Source: Heliopora coerulea
Taxonomy: Eukaryota > Cnidaria > Anthozoa > Scleralcyonacea > Helioporidae
Direction: 5' to 3'
Assembly (NCBI GenBank): GCA_030142905.1
Contig: JASJOG010000123.1
Span: 538,501-602,500, forward strand
Length of the DNA stretch: 64,000 nt
Under the pieces are notes generated by a model. That model did not search any database. It saw only the letters and a list, made by a program, of their open reading frames with translations, and was not told the DNA's origin. Below, in pieces: positions 30,001 through 41,057 of the stretch; within the stretch, counting starts at the first letter, position 1, and every line of letters begins with the position of its first letter. Both the position numbers and the translations under genes were made by a program.

Positions 30001-30849
30001 CCAGAATAACGGAAACATTTTACAACAGGTCAAAAAAAGGTGATTACAACTACAGCATTATCAAAGCAAGTGATCTTGATCAAAACGGGTGCCAGCTGAA
30101 CAAATGCAGAACAAATGAGTCGTCACGATAACAACCGCAGATAAACGTTCGTGATAATTCATCGATGGTGGGCCATCTGTATCATAGATTATTTTCTCTT
30201 GTAAATAATACGCTGAATTGTATTGTTATTGCAAAAATTGCTTTCCTGTTCAGTATATTTTTAAAACTGATTCTTAAAACCGAAATAGTAAAATCAAATT
30301 CAATGTTAACTTCGAATTTTATTTCAAAAGTTGTCTCGTTTTATTTTTTGTTTTATTTATAGATGTAGTCCAGCACCATTCACTCGTTTTGGAAAATCCA
30401 CACTGAAACGTAAAAATGCATTTGAACTGCGTGTCCCAGCGCCATTACTATAGACCTATTCTATGATGCGCAGTCAATTATTCATTTTGCATCGAGAAAA
30501 TCAAAATCTTCAAAGATCCAGTCTTACTACTGTATTTAGACGCGCTGTTGAAACAGTACACTTTTCCAGGGTATAATTTACAAAAAGGTGCAACTAAATG
30601 TTATTTTCTTAGAATTTCAGCTTACGGCTTGCGTAATTTTGTGCAATGTTTTGTTGGGTATTCTTAGCAGAAACTTAAAAACTAATTTAATATTAATGAG
30701 AAAAATATAAAGGAAAATCATAACCGTGTCATTCCTTTGAATGAGATAAAAAATACTCCTAATTTTCTCTTAAAATTTTTACGGCTTTGAAAACACTAAT
30801 TTTTTAGCTTTCTTCGCAATTTATCGTATTAAGAGGTTTGTGTTCGGAG
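27086..30849. other. Intergenic region without a recognised gene
   Basis: Short repeated words occur: 'atcccgattt' clusters at 27385-27470 and 27835-27850; gatcgatctcag words at 28085-28200; and gcgattattcgag / gtttattc words at 28385-28430 and 29480-29530, which resemble MITE ends. Minus-strand ATG 28717 opens 68 codons without a known motif, and 27222-27596 opens 124 codons without one. I cannot support a gene here. Confidence 0.4.
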
Positions 30850-31268
30850 CATGGGCGTCCACAGGATTCTTTTTTTTGGGGGGGGCACGTGGGATAGCCA
30901 AGGCATGAGGTGAACTTATGACCGTGTGAAGTAACGCTGGCACAGGTTTGAAATTTTGAGAAGTCTGCACCGTTTGCCCTGAGAAAATAACCCGTGCCGT
31001 GCCCAAAAATAGCGGCACCCGTGCCAAAATTTTAGCCCAAAATATTAATACCGTAAACGGGGTTTTTGACATATTTATTACGAGAAAAAGCATGAATGAA
31101 GCTTTAGAAAAGAAGTCCAAAACCATTAATGGTAAATAATTCTCATTCGCATAGCGAGCAATTGCCACTTCATGAATAATTGTATGTAATCACTGCTTAG
31201 TTGCCAAGAAATATTCCTTGTTTCCGCATTCCTAGGGAGGCAAGTGCCCACCCTCGCGGACGCCCTTG
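30850..31268. mobile_element. hAT-type MITE, 419 bp
   Basis: The ends catgggcgtccacagg and, read inward, caagggcgtccgcgag are inverted repeats. The 8-bp flanks gttcggag (30842-30849) and gttcgaag (31269-31276) differ by one base. No transposase is encoded. Confidence 0.75.
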
Positions 31269-31340
31269 GTTCGAAGTCATTTAAAAAACTCGCAGTGTGT
31301 CTTTATCGGATCTTAGACACTTGGCTGTTGCCTCGTGTTT

Positions 31341-31463
31341 TAACCCTTTCCTGTCCGGGACGTCGCCCTTTCACGAGTAAAATTGTCTGGAGTTGGCCAG
31401 AGCAAAATCGTCAACCGTTAGCCAGAGTAAAATTTAAAAGTCATGTACGGACCTGAAAGGGTT
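31341..31463. repeat. Short taaccctttc-ended repeat
   Basis: It is bounded by taaccctttc and its complement gaaagggtta and contains cgagtaaaattgtctgg and gccagagtaaaat words. Relatives lie at both duplication breakpoints (364, 54484). Confidence 0.6.
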
Positions 31464-31999
31464 AGGGAGATAATTTTTAACTAGATTTTCAAATAGAGTT
31501 AATTAAATACTACATGAAAGAACATTAGCGTAGGCAGGGGGGCAGAGGGCAGTCCCCCCACTTTTCGTCCTGACTTGGTCTTTGGGTACATCCAGTACAT
31601 TTGTCGGTACATTAAGCCTGTCTGTCGCGGATTCCGTTTGCGTTCGAATTATCAAACTGAAAAAAAATACTAAATAAGCTCCGGCGAAAGTTAAATTTGG
31701 AAAAGACGTTTAATACAAAATGTTGGTTAGGAATTCTTTTCTTTCCTTTTATTTTTTTAACCGACAAAAATGATAGATCCAGTCAACCCTCAGAACAAAG
31801 TGGTTGTGGTATAGCGGGGATGGCTGAAAAAGAAGATACGTTGGTATATAATGCTAGGGTTAACCAGGAACGTTATAATATACAATGCAACCGGCCATAG
31901 CTTCTACCATTATTCAAATACGCGAATGCTTTGCTAATTTACTACATTTGGTTGCCGCATTATCAGGACAAAAACCTTGCTGCATTTTACGGAACTATA
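31464..31999. other. Intergenic DNA, nothing recognised
   Basis: It contains a ggcaggggggcagagggc / cagtcccccc fold at 31533-31562, probably a MITE end. No supported gene. Confidence 0.4.
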
Positions 32000-32140
32000 A
32001 TCATGTATAGCAGTGTTTTTTTGTTTGTTTGTTTTGTTTCCTTTTTTTGCTTGATTGCGTGTTTTGTTTATTATTGTGACATGTTTGAGGAAGTTGATCG
32101 TCCAGGTTAGTGTAGTCTTGAGAAAGACTGTTGGTTGAAG

Positions 32141-32185
32141 TGACTGACGTTTCGACAGCCTTAGCGGCGGTCATCTTAAGAGTCA
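32141..32185 (-). ncRNA. Hammerhead ribozyme 9 (one core change)
   Basis: On the minus strand stem I tgact/agtca is perfect. Stem II gac-gcc/ggc-gtc has one mismatch, and GAAAC with GTC cleavage is present. The core reads CTTAAGA in place of CTGAAGA (G-to-T), so activity is doubtful. Confidence 0.6.
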
Positions 32186-32338
32186 AAAGGAGAGTAAATG
32201 TCAGGTTCGCCTGTATTTGTATCTGGCTCGTGCGTGATAAGTGGGCGGTCGTATTAGTCATGGAGGTGTGATAGTTGGTGAGAAGCAATGGGTGTGGGTG
32301 TGTAGGCGTTAATTATCAGTTTGTCGAAGCGTAAGTCT

Positions 32339-32484
32339 ATTGATGTTTGAGAAACGTGAGAGCTTGGATATATTGAGGTAGATGAACAATCTTCAAGCTC
32401 GATACTCAGAAAATGATTGTTCGAGCTTGAAGATCGTTAATCTACCTCAATATATCCAAGCTCTCACGTTTCTCAAACATCAAA
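32339..32484. repeat. 62-bp-arm palindrome
   Basis: The arm tgatgtttgagaaacgtgag and onward (32340-32400) is inverted at 32423-32484. A third, partial copy of the inner part follows the tRNA-like repeat at 32660-32685. Confidence 0.9.
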
Positions 32485-32563
32485 CTGCTTCAATCATTAT
32501 TAATATATAGTGGCTTCCGCTTAGGTCGCACATATAAATCGAATTTGCACCTTAGCTCACCAT

Positions 32564-32658
32564 CTGAATCTCGGTAGCTCATTGGTTAGAGCGTCTAACC
32601 GGTCATCAGAAGGTTGCGGGTTCGATCCCCGTCTGGGGCTCAGAAATCATTTTCTGAG
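32564..32658 (+). repeat. tRNA-like repeat with 3' hairpin (copy 3 of 3, best preserved)
   Basis: tcggtagctcattggttaga (D-arm, A-box-like), ggtcatcagaaggtt, gcgggttcgatccccgt (T-arm, B-box) and ctggggc are followed at once by ctcagaaatcattttctgag. The acceptor pairing is imperfect and position 33 is C, so a working tRNA is unlikely. A tRNA-derived short element is the better reading. Confidence 0.6.
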
Positions 32659-32677
32659 TATCAAGCTTGAAGATCGT

Positions 32678-33527
32678 TCATCTACCTCTGTAAGTCAATT
32701 GGTTGCTCGCACTTTTGACTTTGTGAATTAGTCGTTTGTAAGGTCCCGGTAAGTGTTGTGATCGGTTTAATGGATTTTGCTCTAAGTTCGTATACCAGCT
32801 TTCTAGTGTGAGTCGCTGTTTGTAGTTGGTGCTGTACGTAATGCATTTTGCCGATTCCCAGTCAATGTTGTGTTTAGTTTGTCGGTGGTGTTCGGCAATG
32901 TGGTTGGTTTTGTCTCCGTTTTTTGTCGCTCGTTTGTGTTCTGTGAGTCGTATATTTAAGTTTCTGCTAGTCTTACCTACATAAGTGGCTTGGCAGTCGG
33001 AGCAATTAATTTTGTAAACTGCACCTTGACTTTCGTGTGGTTGTTCTCTGTCCTTTACGTTAGTCAGTACATGTCGTAAAGTTGTGATCGGTTTGTGCGC
33101 TACTCGTATGTTGTATGGTCGTAAGATACGCGAGATAATCTCAGACGTACCTTTTATGTAGGGTATCGTTGCTGTAGTTCTTGTCGGACTGTTGTTTTCG
33201 TCGCGTTCATTGTCTTTGTAAGTGTTAAGTTTGATGAAGACAGAGTTATAGCTGTTTTTGTGGAAAACGCATTGTAAGTAGTCATTTTCTTGGCGTAGAG
33301 CGTCGGGTGAGTTACAAATGAGTTGTGCGCGTCTCGTCAATGTTTTGATGGTGGTAGCTTTGTGTGAGGTTGGATTGTACGATGATTGGTCCAGTAGTCT
33401 GTCAGTATGCGTTGGTTTCCTGTAGACAGTGTTCTGTAGTTTGTTATTGTCACGACTTACCAAACAGTGTAGGAACTGAATAGCTCCGTCTTCTTCAATC
33501 TCTTTGGTAAATTGTATGTGACTGTTC
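32678..33527 (-). pseudogene. P1 Penelope-like RT C-terminus and complete GIY-YIG domain
   Basis: The open minus-strand frame covers NSHIQFTKEIEEDGAIQF, VYRKPTHTDRLLDQSS and IPYIKGTSEIISRILRP. The nuclease follows: AVYKINCSDCQATYVGKTSR with NIRLTEHKRATKNGDKTNH, including the downstream His/Glu region (IAEHH). It is cut at 33527 by LINE A, and the RT palm lies in the fragment at 38374-38426. Confidence 0.85.
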
Positions 33528-33549
33528 TGTATATTATGCACAGTCAGTC

Positions 33550-35277
33550 TTGGCAGAAAGACGTCTAGTTGAGAACTCCGACAACTCTGAGCTAAACATT
33601 GTAGGACAGGTGAAATTTGATAGCAATGTGACCCGATATTTAACAATGAATGATAAAGGAAAGTTCAGATGGAATAACACGTTTGAAAATTTGGAAATTA
33701 TGATGAATAACATACTTGAGAAACAGATATCATGGACATCGTCTGGTGGAGATTGCAAGAAGATAGAGGTTGACGACCTGTGTGTGAGATAGTACATGAA
33801 GAGCAAATCATTAACTATTAACGGAGAGGGAAGTGAAGAACTAAAATCACAGTTGAGATCAATTATATATCTTATGGATTCTGATCCTGCAATGAGTCAA
33901 GAGGTCGGGGAGAAAGACGATGAACCCGAATTGGAGAGCGAATTGCTTTGGTCTACCTCTAAGAGCTCTGCTGTTCAAGACCCTGCCGTTCCTGGGCTTG
34001 TTCTTGAACAAATTCAGAGTCTTGAAGAACGGTTGGAATTCAAGATTGAAAAGCTGGAGAGCCAAATTCAAGACTTAAGTTTAGCAAGCTCTCGACAAGT
34101 TATCCATGAACGCAATGATGCATCACAATCTGAATACAATGCATTTTTAAAAAAGGAGAATACTTTGCTAAAGAAGGAAAACTTGAAATTCGCTGAGCAA
34201 GTGAGTGGCTATAAAATGAAAGTATCAGATTTGAATGCGAGGATAAGGGATTTAGAAAATGGGAAGAACAGCTTAGTCACTTCAATAAAGCTTTTACAGG
34301 ATGATCATAAAAATGAAGAGAACGGGCCTTTCAAGGTTGTTAGAAGACAAAAAGCAATAGACAATTCAAGGGAAACGGCACGCACTAACAACCACTTTGA
34401 AATACAAACTAAGAATCGCTTCTCTGTTCTAAGCGATACTGCCTCAAGTGACATTAATAATGACGACGAAGAGAATTCGACAAGCCTGAAAAGACCTGAT
34501 AGTGGAGAAAGACAAGTAATGGCGAACAAAGAGAAACAGGCGAACAAAGAGAAACAGGCGAACAAAGAGAAACAGGCGAACAAAGAGAAACAGGCGAACA
34601 AAGAGAAACAGGCGAACAAAGAGAAACAAGCGAACAAAGAGGAACTGGTGAACAAAGATAGCTAAACTACAGATGGTAGATTGGCAGAAATATTTGTTAT
34701 AGGGGATTCCATCATTAAACACATTGATCCAAAAAAGCTAACAAAGAGGAAAGTGAATAAATACACGTACCCACGGAAAACTGCTGAAGACATCGAAGCG
34801 GAACTAGAAACAATCAATGTCAACTCGATGTCCTCCCACGTAATTATTCACGCTGGGACAAATAATGTTCCAGTCTACTCAGCTGAGGTATGTGTGAAGA
34901 AAATCGAAAGTCTTATTCTCAAAACCAAATCCAAATTCCCAAATGCAAAAATTGGAGTACCGGAAATCACGATGAGACAAGACATTGAAGTAGAGCTAAA
35001 CATCATCCAAGTTAATAAGAAACTGGAGGATCTATCTAGAAAGTATAACATTTCATTTATTGACAACTCTTCTATCGATAGCACATGTTTGAATGGCGGT
35101 AAGCTGCATCTAAATCCTAAAGGCTCTGCATTCTTAGCATCTCATTTTATTAGATTCCTCACAGGAGATCGGCAACTAACTTCAAGACCATATCGAAGCT
35201 CAGTACAGGATTTTCATACTATCGTGAACCAACTGTTGATGACATTACCAGCAGGGACTCCTCGACCGCTACGTTAA
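33550..35277 (+). pseudogene. LINE A ORF1: N-terminal domain, coiled coil, SGNH hydrolase
   Basis: One frame runs the whole length with two in-frame stops (TAG 33790, probably from TGG; TAA 34663). Domain order: a 75-residue N-terminal domain (GKFRWNNTFENLE and WTSSGGDCKKIE) also found in LINE B; a coiled-coil segment (about 34000-34320, heptads such as LEERLEFKIEKLESQIQDL); a KEKQAN hexapeptide array; and an SGNH/GDSL hydrolase-type domain (34681-35160) with GDSI, GTNN and a C-terminal LHLNPKG containing the catalytic His. ORF1 proteins of CR1/L2-type LINEs coat the RNA; the esterase domain is a known feature of that group. Confidence 0.85.
34522..34659 (+). repeat. 18-bp coding minisatellite in LINE A ORF1
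   Basis: Seven units of gcgaacaaagagaaacag (the last a variant), plus a partial unit, encode ANKEKQ repeats. Near-identical units indicate recent expansion. Confidence 0.95.
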
Positions 35278-35279
35278 TA

Positions 35280-38182
35280 AGTTGTTATCCAGATTCAGGT
35301 ATCTATGACCATTTACTGCATGGCGTAGCTACATCGAAGGGTTTAGAGATCGCTAGTTTGAATATAAACAGCCTGCTAAAGCATATAGACGAAATTAGAA
35401 TACTTCTTGCAGAATACACTTTTGATATTCTTGCAATCAATGAATCCAAAATAGATAATAGTATTTCCAATAACGAAATACATATATTAGGGTATGATAT
35501 GGTTAAGAAAGATCGTAATAGATTTGGGGGTGGTGTGGTTCTATATGTCCGTGATAACATACCATTTTCGGAAAGAAAAGATCCAACATCGGAAGGTCTC
35601 GAGATGGTATGTATTGAAATTAATAAGCCATATAATAAATCTATTTTAATTAATGCGTGGTATAGACCGCCAAACTCAGATATAAATGTGTTTGATCAGT
35701 ATGCGGTGTTTTTATGCAAATGTGAATGTGAAAACAAAGAATTAATTGTCTTTGGGGATTTGAATTGTGATGTTAGTAAAACACTGCTGGATCACCAAAC
35801 ACGAAAATTACAATTCTTATGTTCGCTCTATCAGATTGATCAACTTATTAATGAGCCAACAAGAATGACGCCGACATCAGCTTCTTTAATTGATTTAATA
35901 TTAACTAACAAACCTGAAAATATTTCTCAGTCAGGTGTTATTCACCTTGGGATATCTGATCATAGTTTGATTTATGCAGTAAGAAACCTTATATTGACAA
36001 AATCGGAAAAAACATCACCTATGGTTAGAGAAGTTAGAGATTTTAAAAACTTTGTACAAAATGATTTTATTCATGATGTTTCGCAAATTCCTTGGGACAC
36101 AGTAAACCAATTTGATAATCCAAACATATCCTGGCAAGTGTGGAAATCTTTTTTTCTTGAGGCTCTTGATAGGCATGCACCTCTGCGACAGAAGAGGTTG
36201 AAGGAGAATGGAATACCTTGGATTACCCCTCAAAATAAGTAGCGTATGAGAAAGAGGGATTTCCACAAAAAACAAGCAGTAAGATATGATTCTCAACCAC
36301 AATGGCTGTTGTATAAATCTGAGCGTAATAAAGTGAACATTGAGATCCGTAACGTAAAATCTAAATATTTCTGTGAGAAAATCGAGGATAGCATATCTTC
36401 TAAAAATGTCAAAAAAAGTTGGTCTTTGATAAATACCATTTCGGGACGAAAACATAAATCGACTAATGTAAAAGAGCTTCAAATTAATGATACAATTGTC
36501 TCAGATGGTAAAATTATTGCTGAATCCTTTAACGATTATTTTACAAATGTAGGAATGAAATTGGCTGCTGAGTCTGATCAGCTTTATAATAATGTGGGTG
36601 ATGACCCAATCTCTTATGATCATTGCCCGGGGACTCGTTTTCATTTTTCTAATATCAGTGTCAGCAGTGCTACCTTTCGTCTTCGAAATCTCAAAGCTTC
36701 TAAAGCAACCGGTATGGATAACATACCGGTAAAAGCTCTCAAAGCGGTATCACACATCATTGCGCCATCGTTGACTGTTATATTTAGGCAGTCCCTTAAT
36801 CTAGGTATTTACATAAATGATTGGAAATTAGCACGAATTTCTCCGATCTATAAAGCAGAGGATCGAAAAAAATGTGAAAATTACCGACCAATTTCGATTC
36901 TACCCATAATAAGTAAAATATTTGAAAGAGAAGTTTTTACTCAAATATATAAATATCTGAATGACAACTCTTTATTATCAAAATTTCAATCAGGATTTCG
37001 ACCAAAGCATGGAACCGTAGGCGCATTTATCCAGATGTGTGACAAATGCCTAAGTGACATGGATAAAGGAAAAATAAATGGAGTTGTATTTTTGGATATT
37101 CGTAAAGCGTTTCACTCTGTCAATCATGATATTTTATTGAGAAAGCTTAAAAATCAATTTGGAATACAAGAAACTGAATTAAGATGGTTTGAGTCTTACC
37201 TAACAAATAGAGAGCAAGTATGTCTAGTGAATGGCCATACATCTTCACCAAAGAAAATAAGATGCGGTATTCCGCAGGGCTCAATATTGGGATCATTGTT
37301 ATTTTTACTTTACGTAAATGACATGCCTGATTATATGAAAAAACAACTCCATATTTCTATGCAGATGATACACAAATTTCGTCTTCTTCAGAAGATATTG
37401 AGACATTAATTCAGAATTTAAATAGCAGCTTAAATAATATTCAGATGTGGCTTTTGAAAAATAAACTACAACACCATCCCACCAAAACAAAGGTGATGTT
37501 TGTTGGGTCATCTCATAATCTTACCAATAAAGTTGGAAATACACCAGTACTTATGAACAATACCCCTATTTTTCGAACCAGTAAATATACATGTTTAGGG
37601 GTGGATATTGATGAAAAATTAACTTGGGGTGAACATATCGAGACAATATGCAGAAAAGTGAGTGAAGGAATTGGAGCTATGAGGCGTATAAAGCCCTACG
37701 TTCCACGTGCAACTCTACAAACAATTTATAAAGCACTGGTTCAACCTTATTTCGATTACTGCTCCCCTCTGTGGGATAATTGTGGTAAAACACTTCAAGA
37801 TAAATTACAAAAGTTTCAATGTCGTGCAGCTAGAGTGATTTCTGGACTCAGTTACGATGTTAGATCGGCCGATGCCCTGGACGCTCTCGGTTGTCAAACA
37901 CTTGATGTGAAACGATTAGAGAACAAATTGATATTGATGTACAAAATACTTAATAACCACACTGCCCCTAATCTAAATGAACTTTTCTGTAAAAGAAATA
38001 CAATTCAGAATAATTATAATTTGCGTAGTAGTGATACAGATCTACTCTTGCCTAAGCCTAATAGTGAATTTCTGAAGAAAAGTTTTCGATATAGTGGTGC
38101 CATGCAGTGGAATCATCTTCCTGAAGATTTTAAAAAATCTGAAACTCTTTTTTCTTTTAAAAAGAAAATACGCCGGACGTAA
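35280..38182 (+). pseudogene. LINE A ORF2: AP endonuclease and reverse transcriptase
   Basis: The endonuclease (35316-36010) shows INESKID (catalytic Glu), GDLNCD and SDHSLIY (Asp-His). A TAG at 36240 interrupts the linker. The RT (36246 on) has PISILPIISKIFER, SGFRPKHGTVGAF, FLDIRKAFHSVNHDIL (first Asp kept, second changed to His), GIPQGSILGSLLFLLYVNDM and YADDTQIS. The YADD box lies in a different frame because of a missing A in the A6 run near 37340. The C-terminal region continues to 38182 (WLLKNKLQHHPTKTK and YKALVQPYFDYCSPLW). It would perform target-primed reverse transcription; this copy is inactive unless the frameshift is recoded. Confidence 0.9.
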
Positions 38183-38373
38183 TCGTTATTGGATCGAACC
38201 AATTTTTTAATTTTATTTTTTTAATCTTTATGTGGTTTAATCTTTGCTTATATTGCTTAACTTGTATATAGTTAATGTGTGACGCCCCTATATCGTGGAA
38301 AGCAGTGTATTATGTTGATCGAGACTAGCATATTTAAATAAAGTTTTACCTACCTACCTACCTACGTTAATGT

Positions 38374-38426
38374 GTTTGTGAAACTCGTCAATCTCGTCTT
38401 CGGGTAGTGCAGTAATCGTGTCGTCA
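38374..38426 (-). pseudogene. P1 Penelope-like element, detached RT palm fragment
   Basis: The minus strand reads VDDTITALPEDEIDEFHKHI, continuous with 33527 across LINE A. Upstream RT sequence is missing, and P2 begins at once in the opposite orientation. Confidence 0.85.
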
Positions 38427-39704
38427 ACGTCAACTTCCTCAAACATGCCACGATTCTCCCAGGTTCAAACCATTTACTTTATTACGATCATTTGGACGAC
38501 AGAGCGAACAGCTTGCCAACGAGTACATCCGTTTCGCAAGCAAGGTCAGACGTACTCGCCAACAACTCTGGTTCAACCACCGCTGCAAGGATTTTGGTCT
38601 CGTTCCCGCAGGACTTAGAATTAAGTCCCCGTTGAACACACAAGAGGCTATTCAGATCGTCAATTCCACCAGCAGACGACTGATCCGAGCGCGGATTAAC
38701 GACTGCCACAGACGGCTCAACTACTACAAAAACCAACAGCAACGAAGACTGGACAAGCTGAGACAACTCGTACCAACAAACGTGAGTACCGACTTACTTT
38801 CTACTATACAAACCATTGCTGACAAACGAGCTCTTAAAAACGAAACAGAATATCGAGCGAAATACCAACAGAAACTTGAACGATTGCAACGCAACAGAAC
38901 ACGTAAACGACAAAAGCATGACGATAACTGGGTCACGAATATTTCCTCGCACCCTTTAGACGAAACTGAAACTCGATTACTATCCTACGGACTGAAACAC
39001 TCCATAACACCGAAACATATACCGACTGAGGCGATTGCATCGAGTGTCGAGGCTGTCTTAGCTTCTCAAAGAGATTTGGCAGAGACAACAAAAGACGAGA
39101 TCAGGAGTAGCGTCGCCTCCACCGTACAATCGGCCTCTATACATGATACCAACTTGACGACAGTCGAAAAACAAGCACTCAAACGACTAAAACATGACGA
39201 AAACATTGTCATACTAACAGCAGACAAAGGACGCGTTACTGTTGTTATGGACAAGACCGATTACTACGACAAAATGGACGAACTAGTTAACGACAAACAA
39301 ACCTACGAACTACTTAAACGAGACCCTGCACCATCACTTCAACGAAAACTTAACAATAAAATTTTCTCAATGAGAAAAACTAACACGATCACTAAACAAA
39401 CTTACTATCGACTCAGGTGTTCGGTACCGCGATCACCAAAGCTGTACGGACTACCGAAACTTCACAAGCCACAAATACCCATGCGACCTATAGTTTCGTT
39501 CTGTGGGTCGCCTACTTACGAACTTTCCAAATACTTAACCATACTGCAACCACTAACCAACAAGTCACAACATAGACTACAATCGACTGAAACCTTCATC
39601 AACAATCTCAAAACAGTACAAATACCACACAACCACAAGCTAATGTCTTTTGACGTGAAATCACTGTTTACCAGTATTCAGCTTCAACTGGCGCTAGAAT
39701 GCAC
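38427..39704 (+). pseudogene. P2 Penelope-like RT, N-terminal part
   Basis: The frame is open from about 38445 to 39704. It contains the N-terminal helical region (RQSEQLANEYIRFASKVRR, GLVPAGLRIKSPLNTQEA), EKQALKRLKHDENIVILTAD with KGRVTVVMDKTDYY (fingers), SPKLYGLPKLHKPQIPMRP, and MSFDVKSLFTSI, the motif A region with the first catalytic Asp. LINE B interrupts it at 39705. The frame continues in phase at 48361. The actual ATG is uncertain. Confidence 0.85.
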
Positions 39705-41057
39705 TTTACTTTACTTTACTTTACTTTACTTTACTTTACTTTACTTAAATTTATTTTAGCACGGTGGCCTATTCAGTCTCCTGTTTTTCAAAGGGCCGTG
39801 CATTAATTTAGTACAAAATGCATTCTTAACTAATAACTATATTTACATCTAAAATATTAATACTAAATATATTACTATATACACAAAACAGAAATTATTA
39901 AAGGTATGTGAAGACTGTTTTCTAGGATGTATTATATACGTATTCATCTATTAAATTTATGAAGCTGTTAAAGCGAATTGTATGGATATTATTAATTATA
40001 TTATAAGGTAGACTATTCCAGAACTTTGATGCGCGATATATAAATGTATATTTTAAAAAATTAGTGTTAGGCTTTGGTAAATAAAGATTTTTATCGTTAC
40101 TTCTCAGTCTGTAGACGTTATTTTGGAGAATTTTAAAGTGGTCTTTTAGATATTTTGGTGCCCATCCTCGTAAAGCTTTAAATATTGAAAGTAGTTCTCG
40201 CTTTTTTAAATTTAATTCAATTGGTTTCCAGTCAAGATTTTCGAAAATTTCCGATGATCGGATTTCATATCTTGCTCCCGTTATTACATGTGTAGCCCTC
40301 TTTTGGAGTTTATAGAGTTTGTTTATGTTAGTTGTGGTGCCATCATGCCATACATTAGAGCAGTAAATGAAGTGTGGTAAAACTAGAGTGTTATACATTT
40401 TTACTAATGTTTCCTGAGTCACAAATTCTTTTGCTCTTCTTAAGAGCTATATTGTTTGAAATTTTTTTAGATTGAGCATCTATGTACTCTTTCCACTTCA
40501 ATTGCTCATCAATTATTACTCCTAGTACCTTTTTTTCTTTCACTCGAGAAATGACCTGATCTCCAATAACTATATGCGGATTAGTTGAAATGTGGCTTAG
40601 TTTTTGCCTTGATCCAATGATCATATACTCCACTTTTTCCATATTTAGGGTAAGCATATTGGCTATTAGCCATTTATGTACATTTTCTAGATCAGTGTTA
40701 AGTTGTTGCTCAATGTCTGCGGACGACTCCCCTCGGCATGAGATATTGGTGTCGTCCGCAAACATCGCAGCATGAGTTGTTTCAAGGCAATTAGGTAGAT
40801 CGCTAAGGCCGACACACACCGAACGCGGCGTGGCGGCGAATAAAAGCGATAAAAGTTCGCTACCGTGTTTCTGACTATGTAGAGAACATACCTGACGCGG
40901 CGCGACTGAAACGCGTTGCGGTAGTGTCGCGCGATCTTAAAAAGTTCGCTTCAAGAGCGATTTTATTCGCTCCGCCAAGGAAATCGCAAGGTTTGGACCA
41001 ATCGGAGCGAAGGAATCGAAACGACTTCCTTTTGGCTGAGTACTATACTCAAACAAA

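Larger units (their letters stand above)
32000..33527 (-). mobile_element. Penelope-like element P1, main part (continues at 38374-38426)
   Basis: The minus-strand 3' two-thirds of a Penelope-like element. Its RT frame stops abruptly at 33527 and resumes in the right order at 38374-38426 (VDDTITALPEDEIDEFHKHI). LINE A therefore inserted into it. It is nearly identical to P2 (38427-49262) and lies head to head with it. The 3' end carries hammerhead 9 and a palindrome/tRNA-like cluster. Confidence 0.85.
33528..38373 (+). mobile_element. LINE A: CR1-like non-LTR retrotransposon, nearly full length
   Basis: ORF1 (33550-35277) and ORF2 (about 35280-38182) are followed by a 3' UTR with aataaag and an acctacctacctacctac tail. 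It inserted into P1. The host frame ends at 33527 and resumes at 38374 with one base lost and no clear target-site duplication, as is common for CR1-type elements. A second, 5'-truncated copy is at 24700-25802. Confidence 0.9.

Noticed and set aside
32564..32640. Functional tRNA gene
   Set aside because: The D- and T-arms look good, but acceptor and anticodon stems contain mismatches, base 33 is C, and two diverged relatives share a non-tRNA 3' hairpin. It is treated as a tRNA-derived repeat.
34522..34659. CRISPR-like regular repeat
   Set aside because: The units are contiguous without spacers and encode a hexapeptide. The genome is eukaryotic.
34305..34722. Minus-strand ORFs with FACFSLFACF and LFLFVRLFLF repeats
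   Set aside because: They are antisense shadows of the 18-bp minisatellite in LINE A ORF1.
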